Shown piece by piece: positions 34,221 through 43,010 of a stretch of 64,000 bases of DNA. Below the pieces are notes generated by a model that ran no database searches, was not told the origin of the DNA, and saw only the letters and a list, made by a program, of their open reading frames with translations. The translations under genes were made by a program, and so were the position numbers. Origin of the DNA: Arthrobacter sp. StoSoilB5 (GTDB taxonomy: Bacteria > Actinomycetota > Actinomycetes > Actinomycetales > Micrococcaceae); the NCBI RefSeq assembly GCF_019977235.1, contig NZ_AP024646.1, positions 558,001 to 622,000 of the forward strand, given 5' to 3'. Position 1 is the first letter of the stretch, and each line of letters opens with the position of its first letter.

Positions 34221-35630
34221 ATGAACGTTCAGCACCAGTCCCTTGGTCGCCGCGGATTCCTCCGCGGGGCACTCGCAGCTGCGGTGCTTGTCCCTATGGG
34301 CGGAACCATTGCGTCCTGTGCAGCAGGTGGCGGCGGTACCACTACCGGCCCCACGGGCACCGTCTCCGACACCAACCCCTTTGGCATGGCGGACAAGTCC
34401 ACCGTCGACGCCGTGATCTTCAAGGGCGGCTACGGCATCGACTACGTCGATTTCGCCGGCAAGGCTTTCGAAAAGGCCCACTCGGGCTCCACCGCCAAGA
34501 TTGCCCCGTCCACGGATATCGCGCAGGAGCTGCAACCGCGCTTCGTCGGTGGCAACCCGCCGGACTTGATCGACAACTCCGGTGCCAAGGCTATTGGCTT
34601 CAGCACCATCCTTGCCCAGCTCGAGGACCTCACCAGCGTGGTAGAGGCCAAGAACCTCGAGGGCAAGGTCATTAAGGACACCCTGTACACGGGCGTGCTC
34701 GCTCCCGGGACCTTCGAGGGCAAGCTGGCCGCGCTGAACTATGTGCTCACCGTCTACGCCATGTGGTACTCAGACTCCCTGCTCAAGGAAAACGGCTGGA
34801 CCGTTCCGAAGACCTGGGACGAAATGTACGCACTGGGCGAGCAGGCCAAGGCCAAGGGTAAGTACTTGTTCCTCTGGGGCAAGGAAGCTGCCACGTATTA
34901 CCAGGAAATGGCTATCGCTTCCGCTATCAAGGAAGGTGGCGACGACGTCCGGCTGGCCTTGGAGAACCTCAAGGCAGACTGCTGGTCGCACCCGGCGATC
35001 CAGTCCGTCTTCACCGCCTTGGACAAGATCATCAAGGCGGGCTACTTCAAGCCCGGTGGTTCCGGAACGCAGTTCACGGCAGCCCAGGCCCAGTGGAGCA
35101 ACGCCCAGGAGGCAGTCTTCTACCCGTCCGGTTCGTGGATCGAAAACGAGATGAAGGACCAGACCAAGGCGGACTTCAAGATGACGGGCGCGCCGGTGCC
35201 TTCAGTGAGTGCGAGCCCCAAAAAGCCGTACGCCTCGCTGCACAGTGCAGCCGGCGAGCCATATGTGGTTCCCTCCCAAGGCAAGAACGTGGCCGGCGGC
35301 AAGGAACTGCTCCGCGTCATGCTCTCCAAGGAAGCTGCTACCAACTTCGCCAAGACCAAACTCGCTCCCACCATCGTCAAGGACACCGTCCCGGCCGATG
35401 GCTTCGGCTCCACCGCGTTGGTCTCGCAGACCAAGCTGCTGGGTGATGCCGGTGAGAACATCTACACCTGGAACTTCATTGACCTTTACGGCACCAATAA
35501 GGACCAACTCGTCGTCTGGAATACCTTCCTCGATGGCAAGTCGGACGTTGCGACGCTTACCTCGGCCCTCCAGAACATCACCGACAAGGTCCGCAACGAC
35601 AGCTCGGTCAAGAAGATTGAAGTGAAGTGA
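34221..35630 (+). CDS. ngcE: N-acetylglucosamine/chitobiose-binding lipoprotein
   Basis: A 469-residue family 1 solute-binding protein like NgcE of Streptomyces, which captures GlcNAc and chitobiose. The N terminus has a twin-arginine RRGFLRG and lipobox IASC, so it is a Tat-type lipoprotein. NgcE-like stretches are VIFKGGYGIDYVDF near 75, LQPRFVGGNPPDLIDNSGAK near 110 and NYVLTVYAMWYS near 175. ATG 34221 has GGAGGG seven bases upstream. It is the first gene of ngcEFG. Confidence 0.82.
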   Translation: MNVQHQSLGRRGFLRGALAAAVLVPMGGTIASCAAGGGGTTTGPTGTVSDTNPFGMADKSTVDAVIFKGGYGIDYVDFAGKAFEKAHSGSTAKIAPSTDIAQELQPRFVGGNPPDLIDNSGAKAIGFSTILAQLEDLTSVVEAKNLEGKVIKDTLYTGVLAPGTFEGKLAALNYVLTVYAMWYSDSLLKENGWTVPKTWDEMYALGEQAKAKGKYLFLWGKEAATYYQEMAIASAIKEGGDDVRLALENLKADCWSHPAIQSVFTALDKIIKAGYFKPGGSGTQFTAAQAQWSNAQEAVFYPSGSWIENEMKDQTKADFKMTGAPVPSVSASPKKPYASLHSAAGEPYVVPSQGKNVAGGKELLRVMLSKEAATNFAKTKLAPTIVKDTVPADGFGSTALVSQTKLLGDAGENIYTWNFIDLYGTNKDQLVVWNTFLDGKSDVATLTSALQNITDKVRNDSSVKKIEVK

Positions 35631-36652
35631 CCGTAGTGAAAACCAAGCAGAGCCGGAACGACGACGGCCTGGCCGCCGTCGTTCCGGCCATGGCCCCACC
35701 GGTTGTGGTGAGGCGCCGGCGCAAGCCGTTGACGTGGGATAAAGTCAGCTTCTTCGCGGTGTTCCTTGGCCTGCCGCTGGCGATCTATCTCTTGTTCGTG
35801 ATCTGGCCTTTTATTCAGGCTTTCGGTTATTCCTTGACGGACTGGTCGGGTTTTTCGCCCACGCAGAACTTCATCGGTTTTGAGAACTACGCCAGGATCT
35901 TCACTGACGACATCTTCATGAAGGCCATGGGGAACAACATCCTCCTGGTCATCGTGCTGCCCATCGTCACCATCATCCTGAGCCTGGTCCTCGCCACCCT
36001 GGTGACCGTCGGCGGAAGCAGCAAAGGCCAGATCAAGGGCCTGCGGAACTCCAGCTTCTACCGCGTGGTCTCGTTCTTCCCGTACACGATTCCCGCAATC
36101 GCCATTGGCATCATGTGGGGCCAGATCTATGATCCGTCCGGGGGCCTGCTCAACGGGATCCTGACCAGCATGGGCCTTGACCAGTTCAAGGACTTCGCGT
36201 GGCTTGGCGACAAGAATACGGCCATGATCGCCACGATGTTCGTGATTGTGTGGGGCTTCGTTGGCTTCTACATGGTGCTGTTCGTGGCCGGTATCAAGGG
36301 CATTCCTGCCGAACTGTTCGAGGCCGCCAGGATCGATGGCGCAGGCAGGCTTCGTACCGCCGTGTCCATCACCATCCCGCTGATCCGGGATAACATCCAG
36401 ACCGCCTACATCTATATGGGTATCCTGGCGCTCGATGCGTTCGTTTACATGGCGGCCCTCAACTCCGGTGGTGGTCCGGACAATTCGACGCTCGTGATGG
36501 CACAGCAGTTGTTCTTCACGGCCTTCAGCAAGGGCCAATTCGGCTTGGCCAGCGCCATGGGCGTTGTCCTGGCTGTTGCCACCCTGATCTTCTCCGGCCT
36601 GGTGTTCGTGATTAATCGGCTCACTGGTGGCGACAAGGACGTGAGCATCTAA
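35627..36652 (+). CDS. ngcF: Sugar ABC transporter permease (NgcF-like)
   Basis: A 341-residue permease of the MalF-type binding-protein-dependent family with six spans. The docking loop is EAARIDGAGRLRTAVSITIPLIRDN near 240-265. The start is undecided: GTG 35627 overlaps the ngcE stop, GTG 35636 follows it, and ATG 35690 comes just after a strong hairpin at 35653-35687. With the late start the hairpin is intergenic; with the early ones it encodes residues 10-20. No ATPase gene is adjacent, so a shared MsiK-type ATPase is expected. Confidence 0.85.
   Translation: MTVVKTKQSRNDDGLAAVVPAMAPPVVVRRRRKPLTWDKVSFFAVFLGLPLAIYLLFVIWPFIQAFGYSLTDWSGFSPTQNFIGFENYARIFTDDIFMKAMGNNILLVIVLPIVTIILSLVLATLVTVGGSSKGQIKGLRNSSFYRVVSFFPYTIPAIAIGIMWGQIYDPSGGLLNGILTSMGLDQFKDFAWLGDKNTAMIATMFVIVWGFVGFYMVLFVAGIKGIPAELFEAARIDGAGRLRTAVSITIPLIRDNIQTAYIYMGILALDAFVYMAALNSGGGPDNSTLVMAQQLFFTAFSKGQFGLASAMGVVLAVATLIFSGLVFVINRLTGGDKDVSI
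35653..35687 (+). repeat. Strong hairpin at the 5' end of ngcF (ACGACGGC family)
   Basis: CCGGAACGACGACGGC (35653-35668) and GCCGCCGTCGTTCCGG (35672-35687) pair at 15 of 16 positions with a ctg loop. It carries the same ACGACGGC / GCCGTCGT core as three terminator hairpins in this window. It ends two bases before ATG 35690. Confidence 0.7.
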
Positions 36653-37545
36653 TGACAACAAAAGTTTCAACCCCGGAAATGAAGTCGCTGCACTTCCAGC
36701 CCCGCAAACCTGCCACGACGCCCGGGGACAAATTGGTGGGCGCTGTTTCACACACCGCTCTGACCATTTGGTCCCTCATTGTGATCCTGCCGCTTCTGTG
36801 GACGTTCATGTCATCCTTCAAGACGTCCAGCGAGATCTTTGCCTCTCCGTTCGCCTTGCCCTCGCAATGGCGGTTCGACAACTATGTGAAGGCCTGGAGT
36901 GAGGCTGGAATCGGGAGCTACTTCCTGAACTCGGTAGTTGTTGTGGGTTCGGCATTGGTGATCGTCATGGTGCTCGGCGCAATGTGTGCCTACGTCCTGG
37001 CGAGGTACACGTTCCCTGGCAGCCGGGCCATCTACTACCTCATGCTTGCTGGCCTTACCTTCCCGATTTTCCTCGCCATGGTCCCGCTGTTCTTTGTGCT
37101 GAAGAACATTGGACTGCTCAACACCCTGCCGGGCCTGATCATTGTGTACGTGGGGTTCGCCCTGCCGTTCACAGTGTTCTTCCTGTTCTCCTTCTTCAAG
37201 TCGCTGCCGCACGAAATCACTGAAGCCGCAGCACTCGACGGCGCAGGGGAGTGGCGGACATTCTTCCAAGTCATGTTGCCGATGGCCAAGCCGGGCCTCG
37301 CCTCGGTTGCCATCTTCAACTTCCTTGGACTGTGGAACCAGTTCCTGATCCCTGTTTCCATCAACGCTGCCGGGCCGCGCGTTCTCTCGCAGGGCCTCGC
37401 GGCCTTCGCTGGCCAGATGGGGTACGCAGTGGACTTCGGCGCACTCTTCGCTGCAGTCACTGTCACGGTGGTTCCGGTGCTGATTGTGTACGTCATCTTC
37501 CAGCGTCAGCTGCAGGGTTCAGTGTCGCAGGGCACCTCGAAGTAG
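36652..37545 (+). CDS. ngcG: Sugar ABC transporter permease (NgcG-like)
   Basis: A 297-residue MalG-type permease with six spans, partner of NgcF. The docking loop is ITEAAALDGAGEWRTFFQVMLPMAKPG near 189-215. ATG shares its A with the ngcF stop (TAATG). The gene ends before a long terminator. The operon lacks an ATPase, as is usual for NgcEFG systems energised by MsiK. Confidence 0.88.
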   Translation: MTTKVSTPEMKSLHFQPRKPATTPGDKLVGAVSHTALTIWSLIVILPLLWTFMSSFKTSSEIFASPFALPSQWRFDNYVKAWSEAGIGSYFLNSVVVVGSALVIVMVLGAMCAYVLARYTFPGSRAIYYLMLAGLTFPIFLAMVPLFFVLKNIGLLNTLPGLIIVYVGFALPFTVFFLFSFFKSLPHEITEAAALDGAGEWRTFFQVMLPMAKPGLASVAIFNFLGLWNQFLIPVSINAAGPRVLSQGLAAFAGQMGYAVDFGALFAAVTVTVVPVLIVYVIFQRQLQGSVSQGTSK

Positions 37546-37561
37546 CAGCGCCTGTACGGTG

Positions 37562-37644
37562 CTGACCTTCTTTGAAGGCGGAACGCCCCCGACGCGCCGC
37601 AATTAGCGGCGTGTCGGGGGCGTTCGTGCCTCAAAGAAGGTCAG
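37562..37644. terminator. Large bidirectional terminator hairpin
   Basis: An 83-base two-part hairpin: outer arms CTGACCTTCTTTGA (37562-37575) and TCAAAGAAGGTCAG (37631-37644), and a GC-rich inner stem with ACGCCCCCGAC paired to GTCGGGGGCGT. It separates the convergent ngcG and flavin reductase genes. Confidence 0.85.
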
Positions 37645-37670
37645 GAAGCGACGGCTCCTAAAAACCTAAC

Positions 37671-38195
37671 TCAGAACATCCAGGGGATCTCCGCGTGGCC
37701 GAAGTCCGAGAACGAGCCGAAGCGGCCCGCCTTGAACGCGAGCACCTCGCCGTCCCGGTCCCGGCACGTCGTGACCTGGCCGAAGAAGACCTGGTGATCT
37801 CCGACGTCGTACTGCTGCACAACCGTGCAGTCCGCCTGGGCGAGGGCTCCCTTGATGACAGGAAGCCCGTTCTCGGTGATGTCGAATTCGCCGTCGCCGA
37901 AACGGTCGCCGCCTCGCACCGCAAAGCGTCGCGCCATCGACTCCTGCTTGGCCCCAAGGATCGAGACGGCGAACTTGCCGCTCTCCATCAATGCCTCACC
38001 GGTCCGGGTGCCGAAGTTCAGCGAGATCATGAGGATGGGCGGTTCCAAGCTGATGGAGGTCAACGAGCTGATGGTCATCCCGTACAGCTCATCCTCGTGC
38101 TTGGTGGTGACCACGGCAACGCCGGTGAGGAAGCGGCCCATGGCGCGGCGCATTCCCATGGCATCGGGAACAGTGAAGAGCGGTGCGAGGCTCAT
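37671..38195 (-). CDS. Flavin reductase (HpaC-like)
   Basis: A 174-residue NAD(P)H:flavin oxidoreductase of the HpaC/flavin reductase-like domain family. Signs are FLTGVAVVTTKHEDELYGMTISSLTSISLEPP near 22-53 and FAVSILGAKQESMARRFA near 75-92, plus a C-terminal GRFGSFSDF. It supplies reduced FAD to the HpaB-like oxygenase two genes upstream. It is the last gene of the six-gene operon, one base after the cupin gene. Confidence 0.9.
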   Translation of the reverse strand: MSLAPLFTVPDAMGMRRAMGRFLTGVAVVTTKHEDELYGMTISSLTSISLEPPILMISLNFGTRTGEALMESGKFAVSILGAKQESMARRFAVRGGDRFGDGEFDITENGLPVIKGALAQADCTVVQQYDVGDHQVFFGQVTTCRDRDGEVLAFKAGRFGSFSDFGHAEIPWMF

Positions 38196-38196
38196 G

Positions 38197-38568
38197 TCAG
38201 TTGCTCCGCTCGGCTTGTACCGGATCGGTGTAGTACCGGACCTCGAACATCTTGGCGCCGTTTTCGGAAACCCACGGCCCGTGTTCCATGCCAGGCGGAC
38301 GGGTGGCCCAGTCGCCTGCCTTGAAGGTCTTGCCGAGGCGCTGGTCCACGAACGAGCCCTCGAAGATGAAGACCTCTTCCCAGAAATCGTGCGTTAGGAC
38401 GCCGTTGGGCGAGGTGTCCGTTCCGGGCTCGAACTTGAGGACGCGAGTGACGCTGTCATTGTCTGAGTCCCGGGCAAGGATGGCCTCGGACAGGCCCTCG
38501 ATGTGGGGGTTGCAGGGTGCGAAGTCCACCGAGGAGGTGGGGGTGAACTCGAATTCGGGCTTTCCCAT
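38197..38568 (-). CDS. Cupin domain protein
   Basis: A 123-residue single cupin. The metal-site strands are THDFWEEVFIFEGSFVD (one His and two Glu region) near 59-75 and RPPGMEHGPWVSENG near 90-104. Members act as dioxygenases, isomerases or sensors. It lies two bases after the HpaB-like gene and could be a ring-cleaving or accessory enzyme of the same pathway. The function is not determined. Confidence 0.85.
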   Translation of the reverse strand: MGKPEFEFTPTSSVDFAPCNPHIEGLSEAILARDSDNDSVTRVLKFEPGTDTSPNGVLTHDFWEEVFIFEGSFVDQRLGKTFKAGDWATRPPGMEHGPWVSENGAKMFEVRYYTDPVQAERSN

Positions 38569-38570
38569 GA

Positions 38571-40043
38571 TCAGATCCCCTCCGATTCAGTGGTGCCGTT
38601 GATGCTGTAGGAACCCAGGTACTTGTCGAGCTCTGCCACCAGGGCGTCGTAGCCGTAGTTCCTGTAGGTGTAGGCGCCGCGGACTACGAATGGAGCGCCG
38701 GCGTAGAACATTTCGTACTGCTGGTGGCGGCCGGCGAATTCGGAGCCGATGATGTCCCAGGCCAACTTGAACAGCTTCACGCGCTCTTCGCTGGTAACAC
38801 CGGGGGACTGCACGTAGCGTTCCATGTCCGGGCGGGTCACACTGCTGGTCATGTCGGCGATGCTGGACGGCAGTTGCAGCACGCCACCACCAACGAGGTC
38901 GCGAAGGATCGAAATCACGCGCGGGTACGTCTCGGATTGAAGACCCATGGCTCCGTAAAGGGCGCTCTTTCCGGGAACCATCATGCCGGCGTCGTCCTTG
39001 GTTGCCGTGTATTCGGCGGCGAGAACTGCCGATTCGACGGACTGGACGATGGCGGCGAGTTCGCCGAGCTTTTCCTGCACGCCGGGGATCTTGTCCGTGC
39101 CGTTCACCTGGGTGACCTTGCGGGCGACAGAAGCAATGAACTTCAGCTTGGTGGAGAACCGGATCTGGGCCTGCCAGTTTCCCAACGCGTGGGCACCGGT
39201 ATCGAAGAACTGGCGGCGGAGGGTATCGATGTTCCGGTTGATGAAGACGCGGTCCCAGGGGATGAGCACGTCATCGAACACCACCAGGGCATCCGGCTCG
39301 TCGTAGTGGCTGGTCAGCGGGTAGTCGAAGTCGCTGGTTGCGGCGGGCGCGAACGGACGGCGGCAGTACAGCTTCAATCCGTCGGTGGCCACCGGGATGG
39401 CGAAGCTCACGGCAAAATCGACGTCGTCCGGTCCGAGTGGCTTGATGCAGGTGACGAAGACTTCGTCGGCAATCGCCGCGCCCGTGGCGAGCATCTGCGA
39501 TCCGCGGACAATGATGCCCTCCTCGGTTTCACGCACGACGCCGACCTGCAGGTACTCGCCTTCCCAACCTGATGCTGTGGTTGCCCGGGAGACCTGCGGC
39601 GGAATGATCGCGTAGGAAAGGTACAGGTTTTCGGACAGGATCTTCTTGTAGTACCGCCCCATGTTGCCGGCGAAGTCACGTTCTTCATTTTTGAAGACAT
39701 CGGCGTGGGAGCCGAAAGCGGCGAAGAACGTACCCACGTGGTCGGGGCTGCGGCCAACCCAGCCGTGGGTGTGCTTGGCCCACTTTTCAATGGCCTGGCG
39801 CCGGAGGACGAGTTCTTCCTGCGTGCGGGGAGCGGCGAACGTGCGGTTGGCGGGTCCGTCGATTTCTTCGGAGTGGAACTGCATGCCGTTGCTGGGATCG
39901 GCTGCGATGTCGAACAGCTCAGCCATGGTCTGGGCGACCTTCGCGAACGCCGGGTGTTCCAGGACGTTGCCCACTACCTCGCCATCGAGGATCACCGACC
40001 GGCCATCGTTCAGGGACTTCAGGTATTGCTTTCCGGTTCTCAT
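38571..40043 (-). CDS. HpaB-family FADH2-dependent aromatic hydroxylase
   Basis: A 490-residue large component of the 4-hydroxyphenylacetate 3-monooxygenase family. It begins RTGKQYLKSLNDGRSVILDGE and has the typical acyl-CoA dehydrogenase-like core with VVFDDVLIPWDRVF near 240. It uses FADH2 from the flavin reductase to hydroxylate a phenol or related aromatic, or an N-heterocycle. Start ATG 40043 overlaps the DUF2848 stop by four bases. No meta-cleavage hpa genes are present, so 4-hydroxyphenylacetate is unlikely to be the substrate. Confidence 0.88.
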   Translation of the reverse strand: MRTGKQYLKSLNDGRSVILDGEVVGNVLEHPAFAKVAQTMAELFDIAADPSNGMQFHSEEIDGPANRTFAAPRTQEELVLRRQAIEKWAKHTHGWVGRSPDHVGTFFAAFGSHADVFKNEERDFAGNMGRYYKKILSENLYLSYAIIPPQVSRATTASGWEGEYLQVGVVRETEEGIIVRGSQMLATGAAIADEVFVTCIKPLGPDDVDFAVSFAIPVATDGLKLYCRRPFAPAATSDFDYPLTSHYDEPDALVVFDDVLIPWDRVFINRNIDTLRRQFFDTGAHALGNWQAQIRFSTKLKFIASVARKVTQVNGTDKIPGVQEKLGELAAIVQSVESAVLAAEYTATKDDAGMMVPGKSALYGAMGLQSETYPRVISILRDLVGGGVLQLPSSIADMTSSVTRPDMERYVQSPGVTSEERVKLFKLAWDIIGSEFAGRHQQYEMFYAGAPFVVRGAYTYRNYGYDALVAELDKYLGSYSINGTTESEGI

Positions 40044-40726
40044 CGAAGTGAGCCTTTCTTGATTTTGTAGTTGTGTTCGATTCTCGTCCCATCGGGGAAC
40101 GAGAGCTCTACTTTCCAGGAAGTTCCGTCGACAAATTTTCCGTCCAGCAGCGGCAGGGTGCCGCCCAGGCACATGAAGTCGGCGTCGCCGACGTCGGTGC
40201 GTGCCAGGAGCTTTTCGACGACGTCGGCAGGCTTGCGCAGGCCGGCCAGCGACCCTTCCTGGTACAGGTTTCCGTCCACCCACGAGCGTGCGGTGCACTG
40301 GTCAAGGTCCAGGTCTTCGAGCGACTCGACTTCGATGACCTCGGTTGCGACTGGCTTGGGGCATGCCCTTTTGGAATCGCCGATGTCCTGGGCTTCGATG
40401 TCCCTGTCCGTGTGGTCGGACCCGATGCCGAGGTAATACTTGCCGTCGTGGCGGATGTAGAGAGGTTCTATCTCTCCGGAGGTCAGGTTAGTGCTGGTGT
40501 CGTGTTCGCCTGATGTATCGAACAGGTCCGAGTCCATCCGGTAGAACATGGGCACTTCCGGCGGTGGAGCTACGCCGATGGCTGCCAGCTCATCGATGTG
40601 GTGCTGTACGGCCTTCGGATCGCGGCCCGTGTAGCCGGCCACTACTGCGTGGAAGTCCGAGACCGTGATTGTCTTGTCCGTGCCCACCACCCTGAAGGTG
40701 AGTGGGACTTGCCTTGTGGTTTCCAT
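40040..40726 (-). CDS. DUF2848 family protein (FAH-like)
   Basis: A 228-residue protein of the DUF2848 family, distantly like the fumarylacetoacetate hydrolase fold. Conserved-looking parts are GYTGRDPKAVQHHIDELAAIG near 30-50, HTDRDIEA near 103 and SWKVELSFPDGTRIEHNYKI at the end. Its chemistry is unknown. ATG 40726 has AAGGAG five bases upstream. Placement between an amidase-like gene and the hydroxylase suggests it acts on a ring-opened acid (inference). Confidence 0.8.
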   Translation of the reverse strand: METTRQVPLTFRVVGTDKTITVSDFHAVVAGYTGRDPKAVQHHIDELAAIGVAPPPEVPMFYRMDSDLFDTSGEHDTSTNLTSGEIEPLYIRHDGKYYLGIGSDHTDRDIEAQDIGDSKRACPKPVATEVIEVESLEDLDLDQCTARSWVDGNLYQEGSLAGLRKPADVVEKLLARTDVGDADFMCLGGTLPLLDGKFVDGTSWKVELSFPDGTRIEHNYKIKKGSLR

Positions 40727-40763
40727 ACCGTCTCCTTGAATGATGTCTGAATCGTCTTGTGGG

Positions 40764-41558
40764 TCAAACGGCAAGAGCGTCGTACGCCGCGAGCCGATCG
40801 CCAATGACGGGAAATTCGGTGCGTACTGCTTTGACCTGATCGGGATCGATGTCCACCATGAGCACCGATTCCCCGGCCCCGGCCTCGGCGAGGACATTCC
40901 CTGCGGGATCGACCACCCGGCTGTGTCCTCCGAGCTCCACACCTTCCTGGCTGCCGGCGGCGTTGCAGGCAATCACGAAGATCTGGTGCTCCAGTGCCCG
41001 GGCCGTTGTGAGCAGCCGCCAGTGTTCGCGACGCGCTGCCGGCCAGGCTGCCGGGACGATGACGATTTCCGCGCCCCGGGTGCTCAGCTCCATCCACAGA
41101 CCTGGGAACCGAAGGTCATAGCAGGTGATCCCGGCCGTTGCTCCGAACGGCAACTCCACCACCGGCAGTGAGGATCCCGCCGTGAGGAGGCTGGCTTCCT
41201 TGGACTTGTAACCAAAGACGTGGATCTTCCGGTACGTATGGAGGACTTGACCGTCCGGTCCCAGCAGGATGGACGTGTTGCTGAGTTGGCCGTCCGCGCC
41301 TGCTTCAATGACGCTTCCGACGTGGAGGTACACACCCAGATCCGCCGCCACGCGTGAGCACATGGACACCGTGGGACCGCTGAGGGTTTCGGCAAGGGCC
41401 TGGTACTCGTCGAAGTGGAAGTATCCGGCGCTCCACAACTCCGGCAAGACGATCAACTCGGCACCGTTGATGCCGCGAAGAATCGCTTCCACGCGATCGA
41501 TCCGTTCCTCGCGGGTTTCCGAATCCGGGCTGGCCACCTGGACGAGTGCGACTTTCAT
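40764..41558 (-). CDS. Carbon-nitrogen hydrolase (nitrilase superfamily amidase)
   Basis: A 264-residue nitrilase-superfamily hydrolase cleaving an amide or N-carbamoyl bond. The Glu-Lys-Cys triad is seen in IVLPELWSAGY (Glu near 40), TYRKIHVF (Lys near 112) and GITCYDLRFPG (Cys near 146). ATG 41558 follows GAGGAG and overlaps the MFS stop by four bases. Its presence points to a nitrogen-containing intermediate in the pathway, for example an amide from ring opening. Confidence 0.9.
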   Translation of the reverse strand: MKVALVQVASPDSETREERIDRVEAILRGINGAELIVLPELWSAGYFHFDEYQALAETLSGPTVSMCSRVAADLGVYLHVGSVIEAGADGQLSNTSILLGPDGQVLHTYRKIHVFGYKSKEASLLTAGSSLPVVELPFGATAGITCYDLRFPGLWMELSTRGAEIVIVPAAWPAARREHWRLLTTARALEHQIFVIACNAAGSQEGVELGGHSRVVDPAGNVLAEAGAGESVLMVDIDPDQVKAVRTEFPVIGDRLAAYDALAV

Positions 41559-42898
41559 TTCTGCTCCTCGTCCAGGTCGCTGAGCCGCAGGCCCTTGGTT
41601 TCCTTGGCGAACATGACCGAGACCATGGAGATCAGGCCCATCGCGGCGAGGTAGATGCCGATCGCGTATCCGGTGCCGAAGGCGCTGTAGAGTGCCAGGG
41701 CGATGATGGGGGACAGTGAGCCAGCGATCAGTGAGGCGAGGTTGTAGGCCACGGAGGTGCCGCTGTACCGGACATCCGTGGGGAAGAGTTCGGAGAAGAA
41801 CGCGCCTATCACGGAGCTGTAGGCGGCGAAGATCAACAAGCCTCCGACCGCGGCTGCAATAATGCCCCACACCTGGCCCGTGTTCAGCAGGGCGAAGAAC
41901 GCGAACGCCCAGATCACGGTGGCAATCGAAGCACCGATCATGATGGGCTTCCGGCCGATTTTGTCCGCGTAAAGGGCAAGGATGGGAATGGCGACGACGG
42001 CGACACCTTGACCGATCATGACGGCGGTGAGGCCGGTCTGCCGCTGCAAGCCCATGATTTGGGTGACGTAAGTGATGATGAACAGCGAGTAGATGTAGAA
42101 GCCTGCGTTCTCGCCCATGCGGCTTCCGGTGGCGATGAGCAGTTGGCGCCAGTTGCGGCGGAACAAAATGGCCAGGGGCAGTTTCCGTTCCTTGGTTGCT
42201 TCGGCCTCGCGCTTCAGCTGTGCTTCCTTGAACAGCGGGGTCTCCTGGACATAGAGACGCAGGACGAGGCCAATGATCACCAGCAGGGCGGAGAGCCCGA
42301 AGGCGACGCGCCAGCCCCAGGCAACGAACTCACTCTCGGGCATGGTGGCAGCGAGGATTGCAAGAACGCCGGCAGCCATGAGGTTGCCCAAGGGCGGGCC
42401 CATATTGGGCCAGGATGCCCAGAATGCCCGCCGTGCACTGTCATTGCTGTGTTCGGAGACGAGGAGAACGGCCCCGCCCCATTCGCCGCCCAGTGCGAAT
42501 CCCTGGATCAGACGCAGCAACAAAAGCAGCAACGGTGCTGCGATGCCGATGGTCGCATAAGAAGGGATGAACGCAATAAGCGTGGTGGCGACGCCCATGA
42601 GCATGAGGCTGGCTACCAGGGTGGCGCGACGGCCGTGCTTATCGCCCAAGTGCCCCAGGACGATGGCGCCCAGCGGACGTGCAAGGAAGCCGGCGGCAAA
42701 TGTTCCGAGCGCCAGCATGGTGCCCACGAGCGGGTCACTGGTAGGGAAAAAGAGCTTGTTGAAAACCAGTGCGGCGGCGGTGCCGTAGAGAAAGAAGTCG
42801 TACCATTCGACGGCCGTGCCGGCCAGGCTCGAAGCGGCGACCACCGGCAGGCTGGAGTGCTTCTGCTGCCTCAGTTCTGCTTTCTTCAAATCGGTCAT
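41555..42898 (-). CDS. MFS transporter, metabolite:H+ symporter type
   Basis: A 447-residue MFS carrier of the metabolite:H+ symporter family with twelve spans. It has SLAGTAVEWYDFFLYGTAAALVF near 24-46, FLARPLGAIVLGHLGDKHGRR near 75-95 and the family loop GFALGGEWGGAVLLVSEHS near 148. First gene of the six-gene operon, facing the gntR gene. It likely imports the aromatic or heterocyclic acid that the operon degrades. Start ATG 42898 follows AAAGGAT. Confidence 0.92.
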   Translation of the reverse strand: MTDLKKAELRQQKHSSLPVVAASSLAGTAVEWYDFFLYGTAAALVFNKLFFPTSDPLVGTMLALGTFAAGFLARPLGAIVLGHLGDKHGRRATLVASLMLMGVATTLIAFIPSYATIGIAAPLLLLLLRLIQGFALGGEWGGAVLLVSEHSNDSARRAFWASWPNMGPPLGNLMAAGVLAILAATMPESEFVAWGWRVAFGLSALLVIIGLVLRLYVQETPLFKEAQLKREAEATKERKLPLAILFRRNWRQLLIATGSRMGENAGFYIYSLFIITYVTQIMGLQRQTGLTAVMIGQGVAVVAIPILALYADKIGRKPIMIGASIATVIWAFAFFALLNTGQVWGIIAAAVGGLLIFAAYSSVIGAFFSELFPTDVRYSGTSVAYNLASLIAGSLSPIIALALYSAFGTGYAIGIYLAAMGLISMVSVMFAKETKGLRLSDLDEEQK

Positions 42899-43010
42899 TG
42901 TGGGGATCCTTTTGCGGTTGGGAGGGGCCGGGCCGTGAAGCGAGGCCTATCCCAGGAAATTGAGGGGTTCCAAATGCGTGAGCGGAGTCACTGAATAACA
43001 CTGTAGACTA

